This document shows positions 37,246-46,781 of a stretch of DNA of 54,401 nucleotides, one piece after another. Below the pieces are notes generated by a model. That model was not told where the DNA came from. It saw only the letters and a program-made list of their open reading frames with translations, and did no database searches. The position numbers and the translations under genes are program-made. Position 1 is the first letter of the stretch. Every line of letters starts with the position of its first letter. This DNA comes from Candidatus Methylomirabilota bacterium (GTDB taxonomy: Bacteria; Methylomirabilota; Methylomirabilia; Methylomirabilales; Methylomirabilaceae), in the NCBI GenBank assembly GCA_016207095.1, contig JACQQF010000009.1, forward strand, positions 1 through 54,401. Direction: 5' to 3'.

Positions 37246-37277
37246 CGCACCTCGCACTTCGGACTTCGCACCGCTTT
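37246..37277. repeat. Heptamer array between ccmB and ccmC
   Basis: About four units (CACCTCG, CACTTCG, GACTTCG, CACCG) fill the gap between the ccmB stop (37280) and the ccmC start (37245). Read on the minus strand, the unit next to ccmC gives GAGGTGCG before ATG and is the probable ribosome binding site. Confidence 0.7.
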
Positions 37278-37279
37278 TA

Positions 37280-37957
37280 TCACTCCTCCACCAGATATTC
37301 GAACGTCAGCAACGAGGCCACCAGAATGACGGTGTCAAAAGCCACCATCAGCTTCAGCCAGGGCACGGCGAGTTCGAACGGGTCGCCGCGCAGCACGACC
37401 TCCGTTCCCTTCACCGCGGACAGGATGAGCGGGATGGTCAGGGGAAACAGGAGGAACGGCAGCATCGCGTCCCGTGCCTTGAGGCCGGCCGTCATGGCAG
37501 ACAGCAGCGTCCCCGCTGCGGCGAAGCCGATCGTCCCCGGGACGGCGATCAGCAGCAGCTTGGGGAGACGCGACCAGAGATCCATATTATAGAGCACGGC
37601 GAAGAGGGGAAAGATCACCAACTCCACCACAAGGATCACCGTGAAGTTCACAAGCAGCTTCCCCAGATAGATCGCCTCTCTCGGAGCCGGATACAGGAGT
37701 AAGCCGTCCAGGCAGTCGTTCTCCAACTCACCCTGAACCGATCGAGCCAGGCCGAGCACGCTGGTGAAGGTAAAGGCCAGCCAGAGGAGACCGGACGACG
37801 CTCCACGAATCAACGTCTGATCGCCGCCGAGCGCGAAGTTAAAGAGGAACAGGACCAGGAAGGCAAAAAAGAACATGGCGCTGAAGCTCTCGCGATCCCG
37901 CCACTCAGCGAGCAGATCCTTTCGCGCGATCGCCACGACGCGCCGGACAAAGCTCAT
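37280..37957 (-). CDS. ccmB: Haem exporter membrane subunit CcmB
   Basis: A 225-residue, six-helix ABC-transporter membrane protein working with CcmA and CcmC. The N-terminus RVVAIARKDLLAEWRDRESFSAM is a good family match, as is LARSVQGELENDCLDGLLLYP (about residues 68-88), the region that contacts CcmA. Its ATG overlaps the ccmA stop (37954-37957). Confidence 0.94.
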   Translation of the reverse strand: MSFVRRVVAIARKDLLAEWRDRESFSAMFFFAFLVLFLFNFALGGDQTLIRGASSGLLWLAFTFTSVLGLARSVQGELENDCLDGLLLYPAPREAIYLGKLLVNFTVILVVELVIFPLFAVLYNMDLWSRLPKLLLIAVPGTIGFAAAGTLLSAMTAGLKARDAMLPFLLFPLTIPLILSAVKGTEVVLRGDPFELAVPWLKLMVAFDTVILVASLLTFEYLVEE

Positions 37958-38709
37958 TCCACCTCCCCCAACTCTCCGTGCAGCGAGAACAGAGCGCGAA
38001 ACGCGTCCAGGCTGGTTTCGTCTCGACGACCTTCGAAGACCAGGCGTCCCTGTCGCAAGATGGCCAGGCGGTCTGCCACGCCGAATCCCATCGTGAGATT
38101 ATGGGTGGCCAGAATCGTGGCTGCCCCCCCGATCTTCGACGCCATGAGGAACTCCTCCAATAGCTTCGTAGCCTGCAGGTCCAGGCTCGCGTAGGGCTCA
38201 TCCAATAAGATCACCTTACACTCACGGAGCATCAGCTTGGCCAGGGCAAGGCGACGCTTCATTCCGCTGGAGAGTGTCCTGACGCTCGAACCGGCCGCCG
38301 CTTTCAGACCGACACGGAGGAGGACCTGGGCGATGCGCTCGCCTGCCCGATCCAGTCCCAGCATGGCCGCGGCGAAGGCAAGGTTCTCACTGGCGGTTAG
38401 GGTCTCGTACAGTTGGTGCCCGTGGGCGAGGGTCCCGATGGCACCTCTCGCGCTGTCGCCGCCCTTGCCGACCTCGAATCCAGCGACCCGCGCAGTTCCG
38501 GCGGTCGGTCGAACCCGTCCAGCAAGGATCCTGAGCAGGGTGGTCTTCCCGGCACCATTCGAGCCGAACAGGGCTAGGATCTCACCCGGGGCGACGCACA
38601 GGTCGATCCCCCTCAGGGCCGGATAGCCGCCATACCACTTGACCAGCCGCCTGGTCTCGACCGCCGGCGCCGGACCCGGCATTCGCCCTTCCGCATCAGG
38701 CGTCACCAT
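37954..38709 (-). CDS. ccmA: Haem exporter ATP-binding subunit CcmA
   Basis: A 251-residue ABC ATPase that releases holo-CcmE using ATP. Walker A GSNGAGKTTLLRIL (about residues 50-63), ABC signature LSSGMKRRLALAK (about 147-159), Walker B VILLDEPYASLD (about 167-178) and the switch histidine in ILATHNL are all present. It opens the ccm cluster apart from the membrane protein just upstream, whose end it overlaps by a few bases. Confidence 0.95.
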   Translation of the reverse strand: MVTPDAEGRMPGPAPAVETRRLVKWYGGYPALRGIDLCVAPGEILALFGSNGAGKTTLLRILAGRVRPTAGTARVAGFEVGKGGDSARGAIGTLAHGHQLYETLTASENLAFAAAMLGLDRAGERIAQVLLRVGLKAAAGSSVRTLSSGMKRRLALAKLMLRECKVILLDEPYASLDLQATKLLEEFLMASKIGGAATILATHNLTMGFGVADRLAILRQGRLVFEGRRDETSLDAFRALFSLHGELGEVE

Positions 38710-39206
38710 CCCCGTCCCATCGCCAGGCCCAGGTACAGCGCGGCCCCGCCGAGGGCCGCGCCGATCCAGGCGCAGCGTTGCAGCCGACCAACCAGCATGA
38801 ACCCCGCCGCTATCCGATCACCCTCCACCACTTCCTGCCCCCCAGCGTCCTGTACCATGGATCTGGTCAGACGAAGCCCCAGGCCGAAAAACTGGTAGCT
38901 GTTCAGCAAGGCCAGGACGAATACCACAAGAAGCTTTGGTCCCAGCGTGGAGAACAGTTGGCTGAAATAGCGGCCGCCGAGCGCCGCCTTCAGATCGGTG
39001 AGCATAGCGGCGCCCGTGATGATCAACAGGCCAAGAGAGGCCAGAGAAATTGGATGAACAACCGTGATAACTTGCGAGATCGATTGAAGGGTCTGTCGCG
39101 CCTCCTGATACCGGCGCGCCGCCGGTATCAGAAAACCTCCGACAAACACCATTCCGCTCAGATACAACAACGCCACCACCAGATGCAGGTACGGCAGAGG
39201 GGACAT
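38703..39206 (-). CDS. Four-helix membrane protein preceding ccmA (CopD/HemJ-like)
   Basis: A 167-residue protein with four hydrophobic segments. The first helix has LHLVVALLYLSGMVFVGG and the second IISLASLGLLIITGAAM-like sequence with HPISLASLG; the histidines in these helices could bind haem or copper, as in CopD-like and HemJ-like proteins. I chose ATG at 39204-39206, giving MSPLPYLHLV; longer GTG starts are possible. Its stop overlaps the ccmA start region (38703-38709), so it is part of the ccm transcript and probably aids haem or redox handling. No firm family assignment. Confidence 0.65.
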   Translation of the reverse strand: MSPLPYLHLVVALLYLSGMVFVGGFLIPAARRYQEARQTLQSISQVITVVHPISLASLGLLIITGAAMLTDLKAALGGRYFSQLFSTLGPKLLVVFVLALLNSYQFFGLGLRLTRSMVQDAGGQEVVEGDRIAAGFMLVGRLQRCAWIGAALGGAALYLGLAMGRGW

Positions 39207-39249
39207 ATTGACCACACGCACGCGTTCACGAACCAACGCGACCAGGAAC

Positions 39250-39269
39250 GCAGGCGCACACGCGCCTGC
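39250..39269. other. Perfect 8-bp hairpin upstream of the ccm cluster
   Basis: GCAGGCGC and GCGCCTGC with loop ACAC. It lies 44 bases before the first gene of the ccm transcript and about 115 bases after the HD-GYP stop. There is no T-run on either strand, so it is not a classical terminator; it may be a protein-binding or attenuation hairpin. Confidence 0.4.
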
Positions 39270-39363
39270 AGGGATGCCACCAACTCACTATAGAAGTAGA
39301 ATATTTCGACTGAAATTGCAAGGAGGAAGGGATGGAACGGGGGGAAGTAAAGAAGGTGACGTA

Positions 39364-40377
<1,014 letters not shown>

Positions 40378-40425
40378 CTGCTCCGAACCGCGTCCAACGA
40401 GCCTCTATCAAACCCTCATAAGCTA

Positions 40426-40447
40426 GAAGCCCATGCCTTAGGGCTTC
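40426..40447. other. Hairpin in the leader of the HD-GYP gene
   Basis: GAAGCCC (40426-40432) and GGGCTTC (40441-40447), an eight-base loop. It lies between the putative promoter and the start codon. No T-run follows; it may stabilise the leader or form part of a weak lipB terminator. Confidence 0.3.
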
Positions 40448-40458
40448 CCGGGGTTGAT

Positions 40459-40487
40459 AGGCTATAAGACCCCACACGGCGTGTCAA
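40459..40487 (-). promoter_or_regulatory. Putative promoter of the HD-GYP gene
   Basis: Minus strand TTGACA (40482-40487), perfect -35, followed after 15 to 17 bases by TATAGC/TAGCCT near 40459-40466. It stands in an A+T-rich pocket between lipB and the HD-GYP gene. Confidence 0.45.
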
Positions 40488-40566
40488 CACAAATTATCAA
40501 TCTTGGCTAAATCTTCGCATGTTGTCGTTGAAATAGCTCGGGACAGGCTCGAGGAGCCGCCTGCAG

Positions 40567-41331
40567 TCATGGGACGGAGGACGCCGTGGAAAGCACCGGG
40601 CCGTGGGCTTCCAGAGGCCGATAGGTCGAGTGCACACCCTGATGCGCCGCGCCGATCGCACCGAGAATGACGTCTCGTGAGGTGGGAAGCAGATCGACTC
40701 CAAAGCTCGCCTCGAATCGTTGAACGAGGACCGGTATCACCTCCTTTACCGCCACGGGACGAGAGAGCTCGTCGGCTATGCTCGTCGCGCTTGCGCTCTT
40801 GATGCCGCAGGGGACGATCAGCTTGAACGGGGCCAGGTTCATATCGACATTCAGCGCGAAGCCGTGTCGGGTCACCCACCGGCTGACATGAATGCCGATC
40901 GAGGCGATCTTCCCGCCCCGGACCCATACGCCCGTCCGACCGATCCAACGGCTGGCACCGAGGCCAAACGTTATGAGGGTCTCGATCAAGATCCCTTCAA
41001 GTCGCCGAAGGTAGACATGTACGTCGCGGCCATGTTCCGCCAGATTGAGGATCGGGTAGCCCACCAACTGGCCAGGGCCGTGATACGTAATGTCGCCCCC
41101 ACGCTCCACGTTGAAAAACTCGATCCCCCGTGCGGAAAGCGACGATTCCGGGACCAGCAGATGCGCGTGCTGTCCACCGCGTCCGAGTGTGATCACCGGG
41201 GGGTGCTCGAAGAGCAGGAGCAGGTCCCCCACCCGGCCCTCGACACGAAGGGCGGCCAGACGGCGCTGGAGCTCGAGCGCCTCACCGTACGGGGTGAGGC
41301 CTAGCTCTATCACGTGGCACGTCGTCACCAT
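40567..41331 (-). CDS. lipB: Octanoyl-(acyl-carrier-protein) protein N-octanoyltransferase
   Basis: A 254-residue enzyme moving octanoate from acyl carrier protein to lipoyl domains. Family motifs: RGGDITYHGPGQLVGYP (about residues 77-93), GGKIASIGIHVSRWVTRHGFALNV with the catalytic lysine (about 139-162) and PCGIKSASATSI with the catalytic cysteine (about 174). The ATG start gives MVTTCHVIELGLTPYGEALELQ, as expected. Lipoyl synthase and dihydrolipoyl dehydrogenase lie upstream on the same strand. Confidence 0.95.
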   Translation of the reverse strand: MVTTCHVIELGLTPYGEALELQRRLAALRVEGRVGDLLLLFEHPPVITLGRGGQHAHLLVPESSLSARGIEFFNVERGGDITYHGPGQLVGYPILNLAEHGRDVHVYLRRLEGILIETLITFGLGASRWIGRTGVWVRGGKIASIGIHVSRWVTRHGFALNVDMNLAPFKLIVPCGIKSASATSIADELSRPVAVKEVIPVLVQRFEASFGVDLLPTSRDVILGAIGAAHQGVHSTYRPLEAHGPVLSTASSVP

Positions 41332-41345
41332 CGCATGTTCGACCT

Positions 41346-41378
41346 AGGGTCTAGGGTATAGGGGTTAGGGTCTGGCAT
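41346..41378. repeat. TAGGGTN heptamer array, upstream side of lipB
   Basis: Four seven-base units, TAGGGTC, TAGGGTA, TAGGGGT and TAGGGTC, right before the lipB start. Partner of the array at 41459-41502, which has the opposite orientation. Confidence 0.75.
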
Positions 41379-41458
41379 CATAGTGGAGGGTTAAGGAATC
41401 ACGCTATTGCGCCGTGATATTCTTGATATATGCTCACTGTAAATTCTCTTCTCCACAC

Positions 41459-41502
41459 GCTCTGCCCTATCCTCTCTACCCTAAACCCTCTGCCCTTTAC
41501 CC
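41459..41502. repeat. CCCTNNN heptamer-like array downstream of lpd
   Basis: Imperfect units built around CTACCCT, AAACCCT, CTGCCCT and TTACCCT, just after the lpd stop (41507). Complementary in sense to the TAGGGTN array 80 bases away, so the two could pair in RNA into a long imperfect hairpin across the lpd-lipB gap. Confidence 0.6.
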
Positions 41503-41506
41503 TGTG

Positions 41507-42916
41507 TTAAAGATGAATCGCACGACCGAGAGCAGCCAGGGCAGCCTCGCCCATCGCCTCGGAGCGGGTCGGGTGCGCGTGAATCGAGCGCGCGATCGTC
41601 TCGGGCGAAGCCTCTGTTGACAACGCCAGGCCCGCCTCGGCGATCAACTCCGTGGCCTCTGCGCCAACGATGTGGACACCCAGGATTCGTCCTTGCTTTG
41701 CATCGGATATCACCTTCACCATCCCCTCCGTCTCGCCCAAGGCGATTGCCATCCCGCTGGCAGTGAAGGGAAACCGACCGATGTTGATCGCGTACCCTTC
41801 CGCCCTGGCGCTGGCTTCGGTCAAGCCGATACTGGCGACCTGAGGGTGGCAGTACGTGCAGCTCGGAATCTTGAGGTGATCGATCGGGGCCACACCATTG
41901 AACTTGGCGATCTTTTCGACAGCCACGATCCCTTCGTGCGAGGCCTTGTGGGCCAGCAGCGGCCCGCCCACGACATCACCGATTGCGTAGATGCCGGGGA
42001 TGCTCGCCTCCATCCATTGATTCACCGCCACGAACCCTCGATCCTTCGCCACGCCCAGCTCATTCAAGCCGCCCATCTCCGAGTTGGCTGCCCGGCCCAC
42101 CGCCACCAGGACCGTCTCGGCAGCCAGCTCTTCCGTCTTGCCATCGGTCGAGACCCTGACCTTGGCGCCCTCCGCCTCGACCACCACCTCCTCGACCTTC
42201 GTCCCGGTCATGATCCTGACCCCTCGCCTGCGGAGGGAGCGGTTGAGCAACCCAGCGATCTCGGCATCCTCTTGGGGAAGGATCATCGGGAGCATCTCAA
42301 CGACCGTGACCGCCGTGCCGTATGCGTGATAGATATCAGCGAACTCCACGCCGACCGCACCTCCCCCAATGATGATCATGGAGGCGGGCGCCCGGGGGAG
42401 GAGCATCGCCTCGGTGCTGGTGAGCACGATCTTACCGTCGGCCCTGAGGCCCGGCAGCATTCTGGGTCGCGACCCGGTGGCCAGGAGAATCCGCTCGGCC
42501 CTGATCGCCTCGACCGTCTTCCCGGCTCCATCCGTAATCTCAAGTTCATTGGCCGAGGTGAAGCGAGCCTCTCCCATGCAGACGGCAACCTTGTTCTTCT
42601 TCATAAGGTACTCAACGCCTTTGGAGAGCCGCTCCGCCGCCTGCCGGCTCCGCTTCACGGCGTGCCCGAAGTCTGCCCGGAGGTTTTCGACATGAATGCC
42701 GAATTCTTCCGCGCGGCGAAACAACGAGAGGACCAGCGAGTTTTGCAGCAGGGCCTTGGTCGGGATACAGCCCCAGTTCAAACAGATCCCACCCAACCGA
42801 TCCCGTTCAATAACAGTCACGCGCATCCCAAGTTGTGCCGCCCGGATCGCCGCGACGTACCCGCCCGGCCCCGCCCCGATCACTGCCAGATCGAATGCCC
42901 GCTCGTCCTGTTCCAT
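41507..42916 (-). CDS. lpd: Dihydrolipoyl dehydrogenase
   Basis: A 469-residue FAD flavoprotein, the E3 of 2-oxoacid dehydrogenases or the L-protein of glycine cleavage. FAD motif GAGPGGYVAAIRAAQLG (about residues 14-30), redox disulfide GGICLNWGCIPTKALL (about 43-58), NAD motif IIIGGGAVGVEFA (about 176-188), second FAD motif GIYAIGDVVGGPLLAHKA and the C-terminal HAHPTRSEAMGE with the catalytic His-Glu pair. It sits between lipA and lipB, a set for making and using lipoate. An inverted-repeat element separates it from lipA. Confidence 0.96.
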   Translation of the reverse strand: MEQDERAFDLAVIGAGPGGYVAAIRAAQLGMRVTVIERDRLGGICLNWGCIPTKALLQNSLVLSLFRRAEEFGIHVENLRADFGHAVKRSRQAAERLSKGVEYLMKKNKVAVCMGEARFTSANELEITDGAGKTVEAIRAERILLATGSRPRMLPGLRADGKIVLTSTEAMLLPRAPASMIIIGGGAVGVEFADIYHAYGTAVTVVEMLPMILPQEDAEIAGLLNRSLRRRGVRIMTGTKVEEVVVEAEGAKVRVSTDGKTEELAAETVLVAVGRAANSEMGGLNELGVAKDRGFVAVNQWMEASIPGIYAIGDVVGGPLLAHKASHEGIVAVEKIAKFNGVAPIDHLKIPSCTYCHPQVASIGLTEASARAEGYAINIGRFPFTASGMAIALGETEGMVKVISDAKQGRILGVHIVGAEATELIAEAGLALSTEASPETIARSIHAHPTRSEAMGEAALAALGRAIHL

Positions 42917-42953
42917 CCCCTTCCCGCCCTAGAGAACTCGTTGATGCGAATAT

Positions 42954-43128
42954 TAGTGCTCCTCCAACTATTTTGCCCTAACTTAGTGGGGCATCGTGCC
43001 GGGCCAAGAAACAAGCATAGCAAGGCGCGGACCCCAGGGCCGACCGAGGCGTACATACGGTGGTACGTCGCAGGGAGCGCCCTGGGGGCCAGCAACGCCG
43101 CTAGGCGAAGTTAGTTGGAACGGCACTA
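42954..43128. repeat. Inverted-repeat element, family A (175 bp), between lipA and lpd
   Basis: Ends TAGTGCTCCTCCAACTA and TAGTTGGAACGGCACTA. Interior segments AACAAGCATAGCAAGGCGCG, CGTACATACGGTGGTACG and CAACGCCGCTAGGCGAAGTTAG match the copy at 16829-17001 in order and spacing. It begins five bases after the lipA stop. No ORF of significance inside. Confidence 0.9.
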
Positions 43129-43133
43129 GCCTT

Positions 43134-44066
43134 TCACTTCCGCCCTTCCACTCGCCGCTTCTGGTTCACCTCCTCGATCTGGCCGCGGGCATGATAAGAG
43201 CTCCGCACCAACGGGCCGGCCTCCACATGCTTGAATCCCATCCCTTCCCCGATGGCCTTGAGCTCCCTGAATTCCTCCGGAGTGTAGTATCTGATGATCG
43301 GCAGATGTTGCTGGCTCGGCCGGAGGTACTGTCCCATCGTCAGGATGTCGCAATCCACCTGCCGTAGGTCCGCCATTGTCTTGAGCAACTCCTCCCGCTC
43401 CTCCCCGAATCCCACAATGATCCCTGATTTGGTTACCAGCGCGGGCGCCATCCGGCGTGCCTTTGCGAACAACTCAAGTGATTGCTCATATCGTGACCCG
43501 GGGCGGACCTCGCGGTACAGCCGAGGGACGGTTTCCATGTTGTGATTTAGGATGTCCGGCGCAGCCTCGACCACCGTGCGAAGGGCCGCCTCGTTGCCGC
43601 GGAAGTCTGGGATCAGCACCTCGACGCCGCACCCCGGCGAGAGTTCCCGGATCCGACGGATGACTGTAGCAAAGATGGCCGAGCCGCCATCGGCCTGGTC
43701 GTCTCGGTTGACTGAGGTGATGACCGCGTGTTCCAACCCCAGTCGCTGAATCGCCTGGGCCACCCGATCCGGCTCGGCCAGGTCCAACTCAGACGGCTTG
43801 CCGTGCGTCACGGCGCAAAACCCACAATTGCGGGTGCAGATGTCACCGAGGATCAGAAACGTTGCGGTGAGTTGCTCCCAACACTCGCCGATATTGGGAC
43901 AGTGGGCCTCCTCACAAATGGTGTGAAGCCTCCGGTCTTGGACGAGACGTTTCAACCTGAGATAGTTGGGGCTTCCTGGCGCTTTGACCTTCAGCCATGA
44001 GGGCTTGCGGGCCGGGAGGATTTCGGCAGTGGAGATGAGCGGTCCTACGCTTACGGGTCCCGACAT
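43134..44066 (-). CDS. lipA: Lipoyl synthase
   Basis: A 310-residue radical SAM enzyme inserting two sulfurs into octanoyl domains. The auxiliary cluster motif CEEAHCPNIGECW (about residues 51-63) and the radical SAM motif CTRNCGFCAV (about 78-87) are both complete, and the C-terminal RSSYHARGQ supplies the conserved serine ligand region. Length and N-terminus (KPSWLKVKAPGSPNYLRLKRL) are typical. It leads the lipA-lpd-lipB run. Confidence 0.96.
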   Translation of the reverse strand: MSGPVSVGPLISTAEILPARKPSWLKVKAPGSPNYLRLKRLVQDRRLHTICEEAHCPNIGECWEQLTATFLILGDICTRNCGFCAVTHGKPSELDLAEPDRVAQAIQRLGLEHAVITSVNRDDQADGGSAIFATVIRRIRELSPGCGVEVLIPDFRGNEAALRTVVEAAPDILNHNMETVPRLYREVRPGSRYEQSLELFAKARRMAPALVTKSGIIVGFGEEREELLKTMADLRQVDCDILTMGQYLRPSQQHLPIIRYYTPEEFRELKAIGEGMGFKHVEAGPLVRSSYHARGQIEEVNQKRRVEGRK

Positions 44067-44437
44067 CGGTGCCTCGCCTCAGTCGCCGAAATTGATTGAC
44101 CTTCGAGACGACGGACAGAACTGGCTTGTGTTATATGCCCTCATACCATGTCTTGATGCGGCTGTCAATCACACAACACCCTCTCCTCCCTGCTCTCGCC
44201 GCCTCGCCATTCCTTCCAAATGCGGTCTGTTTTGAAGCATTGAAAACGGAAGGGGGAGATCTGGGCAAAAAGCTCCTCTATAGCTTCTCTCTTTTGTCCA
44301 AGAAGCCCGCCTCCACGACTCTTTCTTGACAGATTGACAGCGGGACAAAAGATGACTATTCTCATGGGACTTTTGGGAAGCAAGGAGGGTTATCACTCGT
44401 GCCACGGCCGCAAAGACCGGCGGGTGTGCCCTGACCC
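44067..44437. other. Divergent intergenic region lipA / TPR membrane protein
   Basis: A 371-base gap between genes facing apart. The right part contains a good plus-strand promoter (44334-44362). The left part should hold the lipA promoter, but no clear -35/-10 pair was found. Purine-rich GGAAGGGGGAGAT near 44248 and pyrimidine runs near 44280 have no assigned role. No RNA gene was recognised. Confidence 0.5.
44334..44362 (+). promoter_or_regulatory. Putative promoter of the TPR membrane-protein gene
   Basis: TTGACA (44334-44339), exactly 17 bases, TATTCT (44357-44362). A second TTGACA starts eight bases earlier (44326). The start codon follows 75 bases later. This is the best sigma-70 match in the window. 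Confidence 0.6.
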
Positions 44438-46519
44438 ATGAGCCGCACGAGCAAGGCTCGCAAGCGAAAAGTGGTGCCCCCGCGTGAGGCCCGTGGGCCG
44501 GTCCCCCGCCCTTCAACCCAGCGCTGGGTCCACTGGCTCGTCCCCGTGCTGATCGCTTTCATCACCGTCGGCGCGTTCCTGCCCACGTTGCACAACCAGT
44601 TTGTCAGCTGGGACGATGATCAAACTTTCTTGAACAACCCTCACTACCGGGGGCTCGGCTGGCCCCAGGTCCGCTGGATGTGGACCACGTTTCACATGGG
44701 CCACTACGTCCCCCTGGCCTGGATGACCCTCGGCCTCGACTACCTGCTCTGGGGCATGAAGCCCTTCGGCTACCATCTGACCAGCCTGCTCCTGCACGCG
44801 ACCAATGCGGTGGTCTTTTACCTCGTGGCGCTCCGGATCCTGGGCGTGGCTCGGTCCGGGCCGGGGGAACGAGATAAACTGGGCCTGGTCGTTTCCGCCG
44901 CGTTCACCGCCCTCCTGTTCGCCCTTCATCCCCTGCGCGTCGAATCCGTCGCCTGGGCCACCGAGCGGCGGGATGTCCTCTCGGCGCTCTTCTACCTGTT
45001 AACGGTCCTCGTCTACCTCCGGACCTGCGAGCGGGGGGAGCGTGGCCGCGGGGCGTATTATTGGGGGGCCGTCGCCCTGTTCGCCTGTGCGCTGTTGTCC
45101 AAATCCATGGCCCTGAGCCTTCCGGTCGTGCTGCTGATCCTGGACGTCTATCCCCTCCGACGCCTCGGCGGGAGCACCGGGTGGTGGGGCGAGGACGCGC
45201 GCCGGGTCTACCTGGAGAAGCTCCCGTTCGTGCTGCTGGCCGCCGCGGTATCCGCCATCGCATTCATGGCGCAGCTTTCGGTCCACGCCGCGATCTCGCT
45301 GACTCAACTGAGCGCGCTCGGGAGGCTGTCGGTCGCGGTGTACGGCCTGAGCTTCTACCTTTGGAAGATGGTCCTGCCCGTGAACCTCTCGCCCCTCTAC
45401 GAGTTGGGCACGGTGAGCCCCTGGGCACCGCCGTTCCTCCTGAGCTACGGCGTGGTGCTCGCCCTCACCGCGCTCGCGCTGGCCTGCCGCCGCCGAGTGC
45501 CGGGGCTGCCGGCGGCCTGGCTCGCGTACGTGGTGATCCTGCTGCCGGTGCTCGGCATTTTTCAGAGCGGCCCACAGATTGCCGCGGATCGCTATACCTA
45601 CCAGGCCGGCCTGGGCTGGGCGCTCTTGGCTGGGGCCGCCCTGCTCTCCGGGTGGCGACGGCGCCCTGCCCTGGTGACCGGACCTGTCATCTGTGTCCTC
45701 CTTGGCTTGGGGGCTCTCACCTGGAACCAAGTCCACGTCTGGCACGACTCGGGGAACCTGTGGGCCCACGCCCTTGCTATAGACCCCACATCGTCCATCG
45801 CCCACAACAACTTGGGCAGTGCGCTCGCCGACCAGGGCAAGCTGCCTGAGGCGGTCGAACACTACCGGCAGGCCCTGCAGATCAAGCCGGACTACGCCGG
45901 CGCCCACAGTAACTGGGGTGTTGCGCTCGCTGACCAGGGCAAGCTGGCGGAGGCAATCGAGCACTACCGGCAGGCCCTGCAGATCAAGCCTAACCACGCC
46001 GGCGCCCACAACAACTGGGGCTTGGCGCTCGCCCGGCAGGGCAGGCTGGCGGAGGCAATCGAGCACTACCGGCAGGCCCTACAGATCAAGCCGGACCACG
46101 CCGGCGCCCACAACAACCTGGGCAATGCGCTCGCTGACCAGGGCAAGCTGCCCGAGGCGGTCGAGCACTACCGGCAGGCCCTGCAGATCAAGCCTGACTA
46201 TGCCGACGTCCACAGTAACTGGGGTGTTGCGCTCGCCGACCAGGGCAGGCTGGCGGAGGCAATCGAGCACTACCGGCAGGCCCTGCAGATCAAGCCGGAC
46301 TACGCCGGCGCCCACAACAGCTGGGGCGTGGCGCTCGCCCGGCAGGGCAGGCTGGCGGAGGCAATCGAGCACTACCGCCGAGCCGTAGAACTGAGACCAA
46401 ATTTTGAAGATGCCACCTCCAACCTGGTCAATACCCTCCTGAGGATACAAATGGGGTCAGACAAATCGTTGACCAAGCCTGACGCAGCCCTGAGTCGAAA
46501 GGGCAAAAAAGTAGAATAG
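44438..46519 (+). CDS. Polytopic membrane protein with C-terminal TPR repeats (GT-C/TMTC-like)
   Basis: A 693-residue protein. About ten membrane helices cover residues 30-440. The first loop has NQFVSWDDDQTFLNNPH, the acidic-pair loop typical of GT-C glycosyltransferases, and later FHMGHYVPLAWMTLGLDY and FALHPLRVESVAWATERRDV resemble TMTC/O-mannosyltransferase-like bacterial proteins. Residues about 455-660 are six 34-residue TPRs (consensus AHNNWGVALADQGRLAEAIE then HYRQALQIKPDY). A lipid-linked sugar transferase acting on proteins is a reasonable guess, not shown. The TPR part is repeated almost exactly at DNA level. Confidence 0.8.
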   Translation: MSRTSKARKRKVVPPREARGPVPRPSTQRWVHWLVPVLIAFITVGAFLPTLHNQFVSWDDDQTFLNNPHYRGLGWPQVRWMWTTFHMGHYVPLAWMTLGLDYLLWGMKPFGYHLTSLLLHATNAVVFYLVALRILGVARSGPGERDKLGLVVSAAFTALLFALHPLRVESVAWATERRDVLSALFYLLTVLVYLRTCERGERGRGAYYWGAVALFACALLSKSMALSLPVVLLILDVYPLRRLGGSTGWWGEDARRVYLEKLPFVLLAAAVSAIAFMAQLSVHAAISLTQLSALGRLSVAVYGLSFYLWKMVLPVNLSPLYELGTVSPWAPPFLLSYGVVLALTALALACRRRVPGLPAAWLAYVVILLPVLGIFQSGPQIAADRYTYQAGLGWALLAGAALLSGWRRRPALVTGPVICVLLGLGALTWNQVHVWHDSGNLWAHALAIDPTSSIAHNNLGSALADQGKLPEAVEHYRQALQIKPDYAGAHSNWGVALADQGKLAEAIEHYRQALQIKPNHAGAHNNWGLALARQGRLAEAIEHYRQALQIKPDHAGAHNNLGNALADQGKLPEAVEHYRQALQIKPDYADVHSNWGVALADQGRLAEAIEHYRQALQIKPDYAGAHNSWGVALARQGRLAEAIEHYRRAVELRPNFEDATSNLVNTLLRIQMGSDKSLTKPDAALSRKGKKVE
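45800..46411 (+). repeat. Six near-identical 102-bp tandem repeats encoding TPRs
   Basis: Each unit is 34 codons. Stretches such as GAGCACTACCGGCAGGCCCT recur unchanged or with single changes in five units; GGCGCCCACAACAAC-type starts are also shared. Nucleotide identity between units is much higher than protein constraint would need, implying recent duplication or gene conversion. Copy number is likely to vary between strains. Confidence 0.9.
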
Positions 46520-46781
46520 CCGTGATGGGCTCGGTCTCATCCCGTTGGCGACGATCGCCAGTCGCTCGTCCTTCGAACTCTTTGCAGCGCCAATCCCCTA
46601 ATCCATCGTGATGATGAGCCCCTTGGCTTCCGAGGTCGATCTGTTCGTATCGCGACATCGCCGATTCTGCGTTTCAGAACCGGCCCGCTCAACTTTTGAC
46701 TTGTCGTTTGGCGTATCTTTTGCTAGCGTAAATTTTCTGCTGAGCCGTGATGCTGTTTGGGAGCGTCCCCAAAGGATTCGC

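Noticed and set aside
41672-43114. 480-codon plus-strand open frame
   Set aside because: Antisense to lpd, which has all cofactor motifs in its own frame.
46608-46781. N-terminal extension of the E2-like protein (58 codons)
   Set aside because: No ribosome binding site upstream of 46608, the region holds A+T-rich promoter-like sequence with a TTGACT, and a good site precedes the ATG at 46782.
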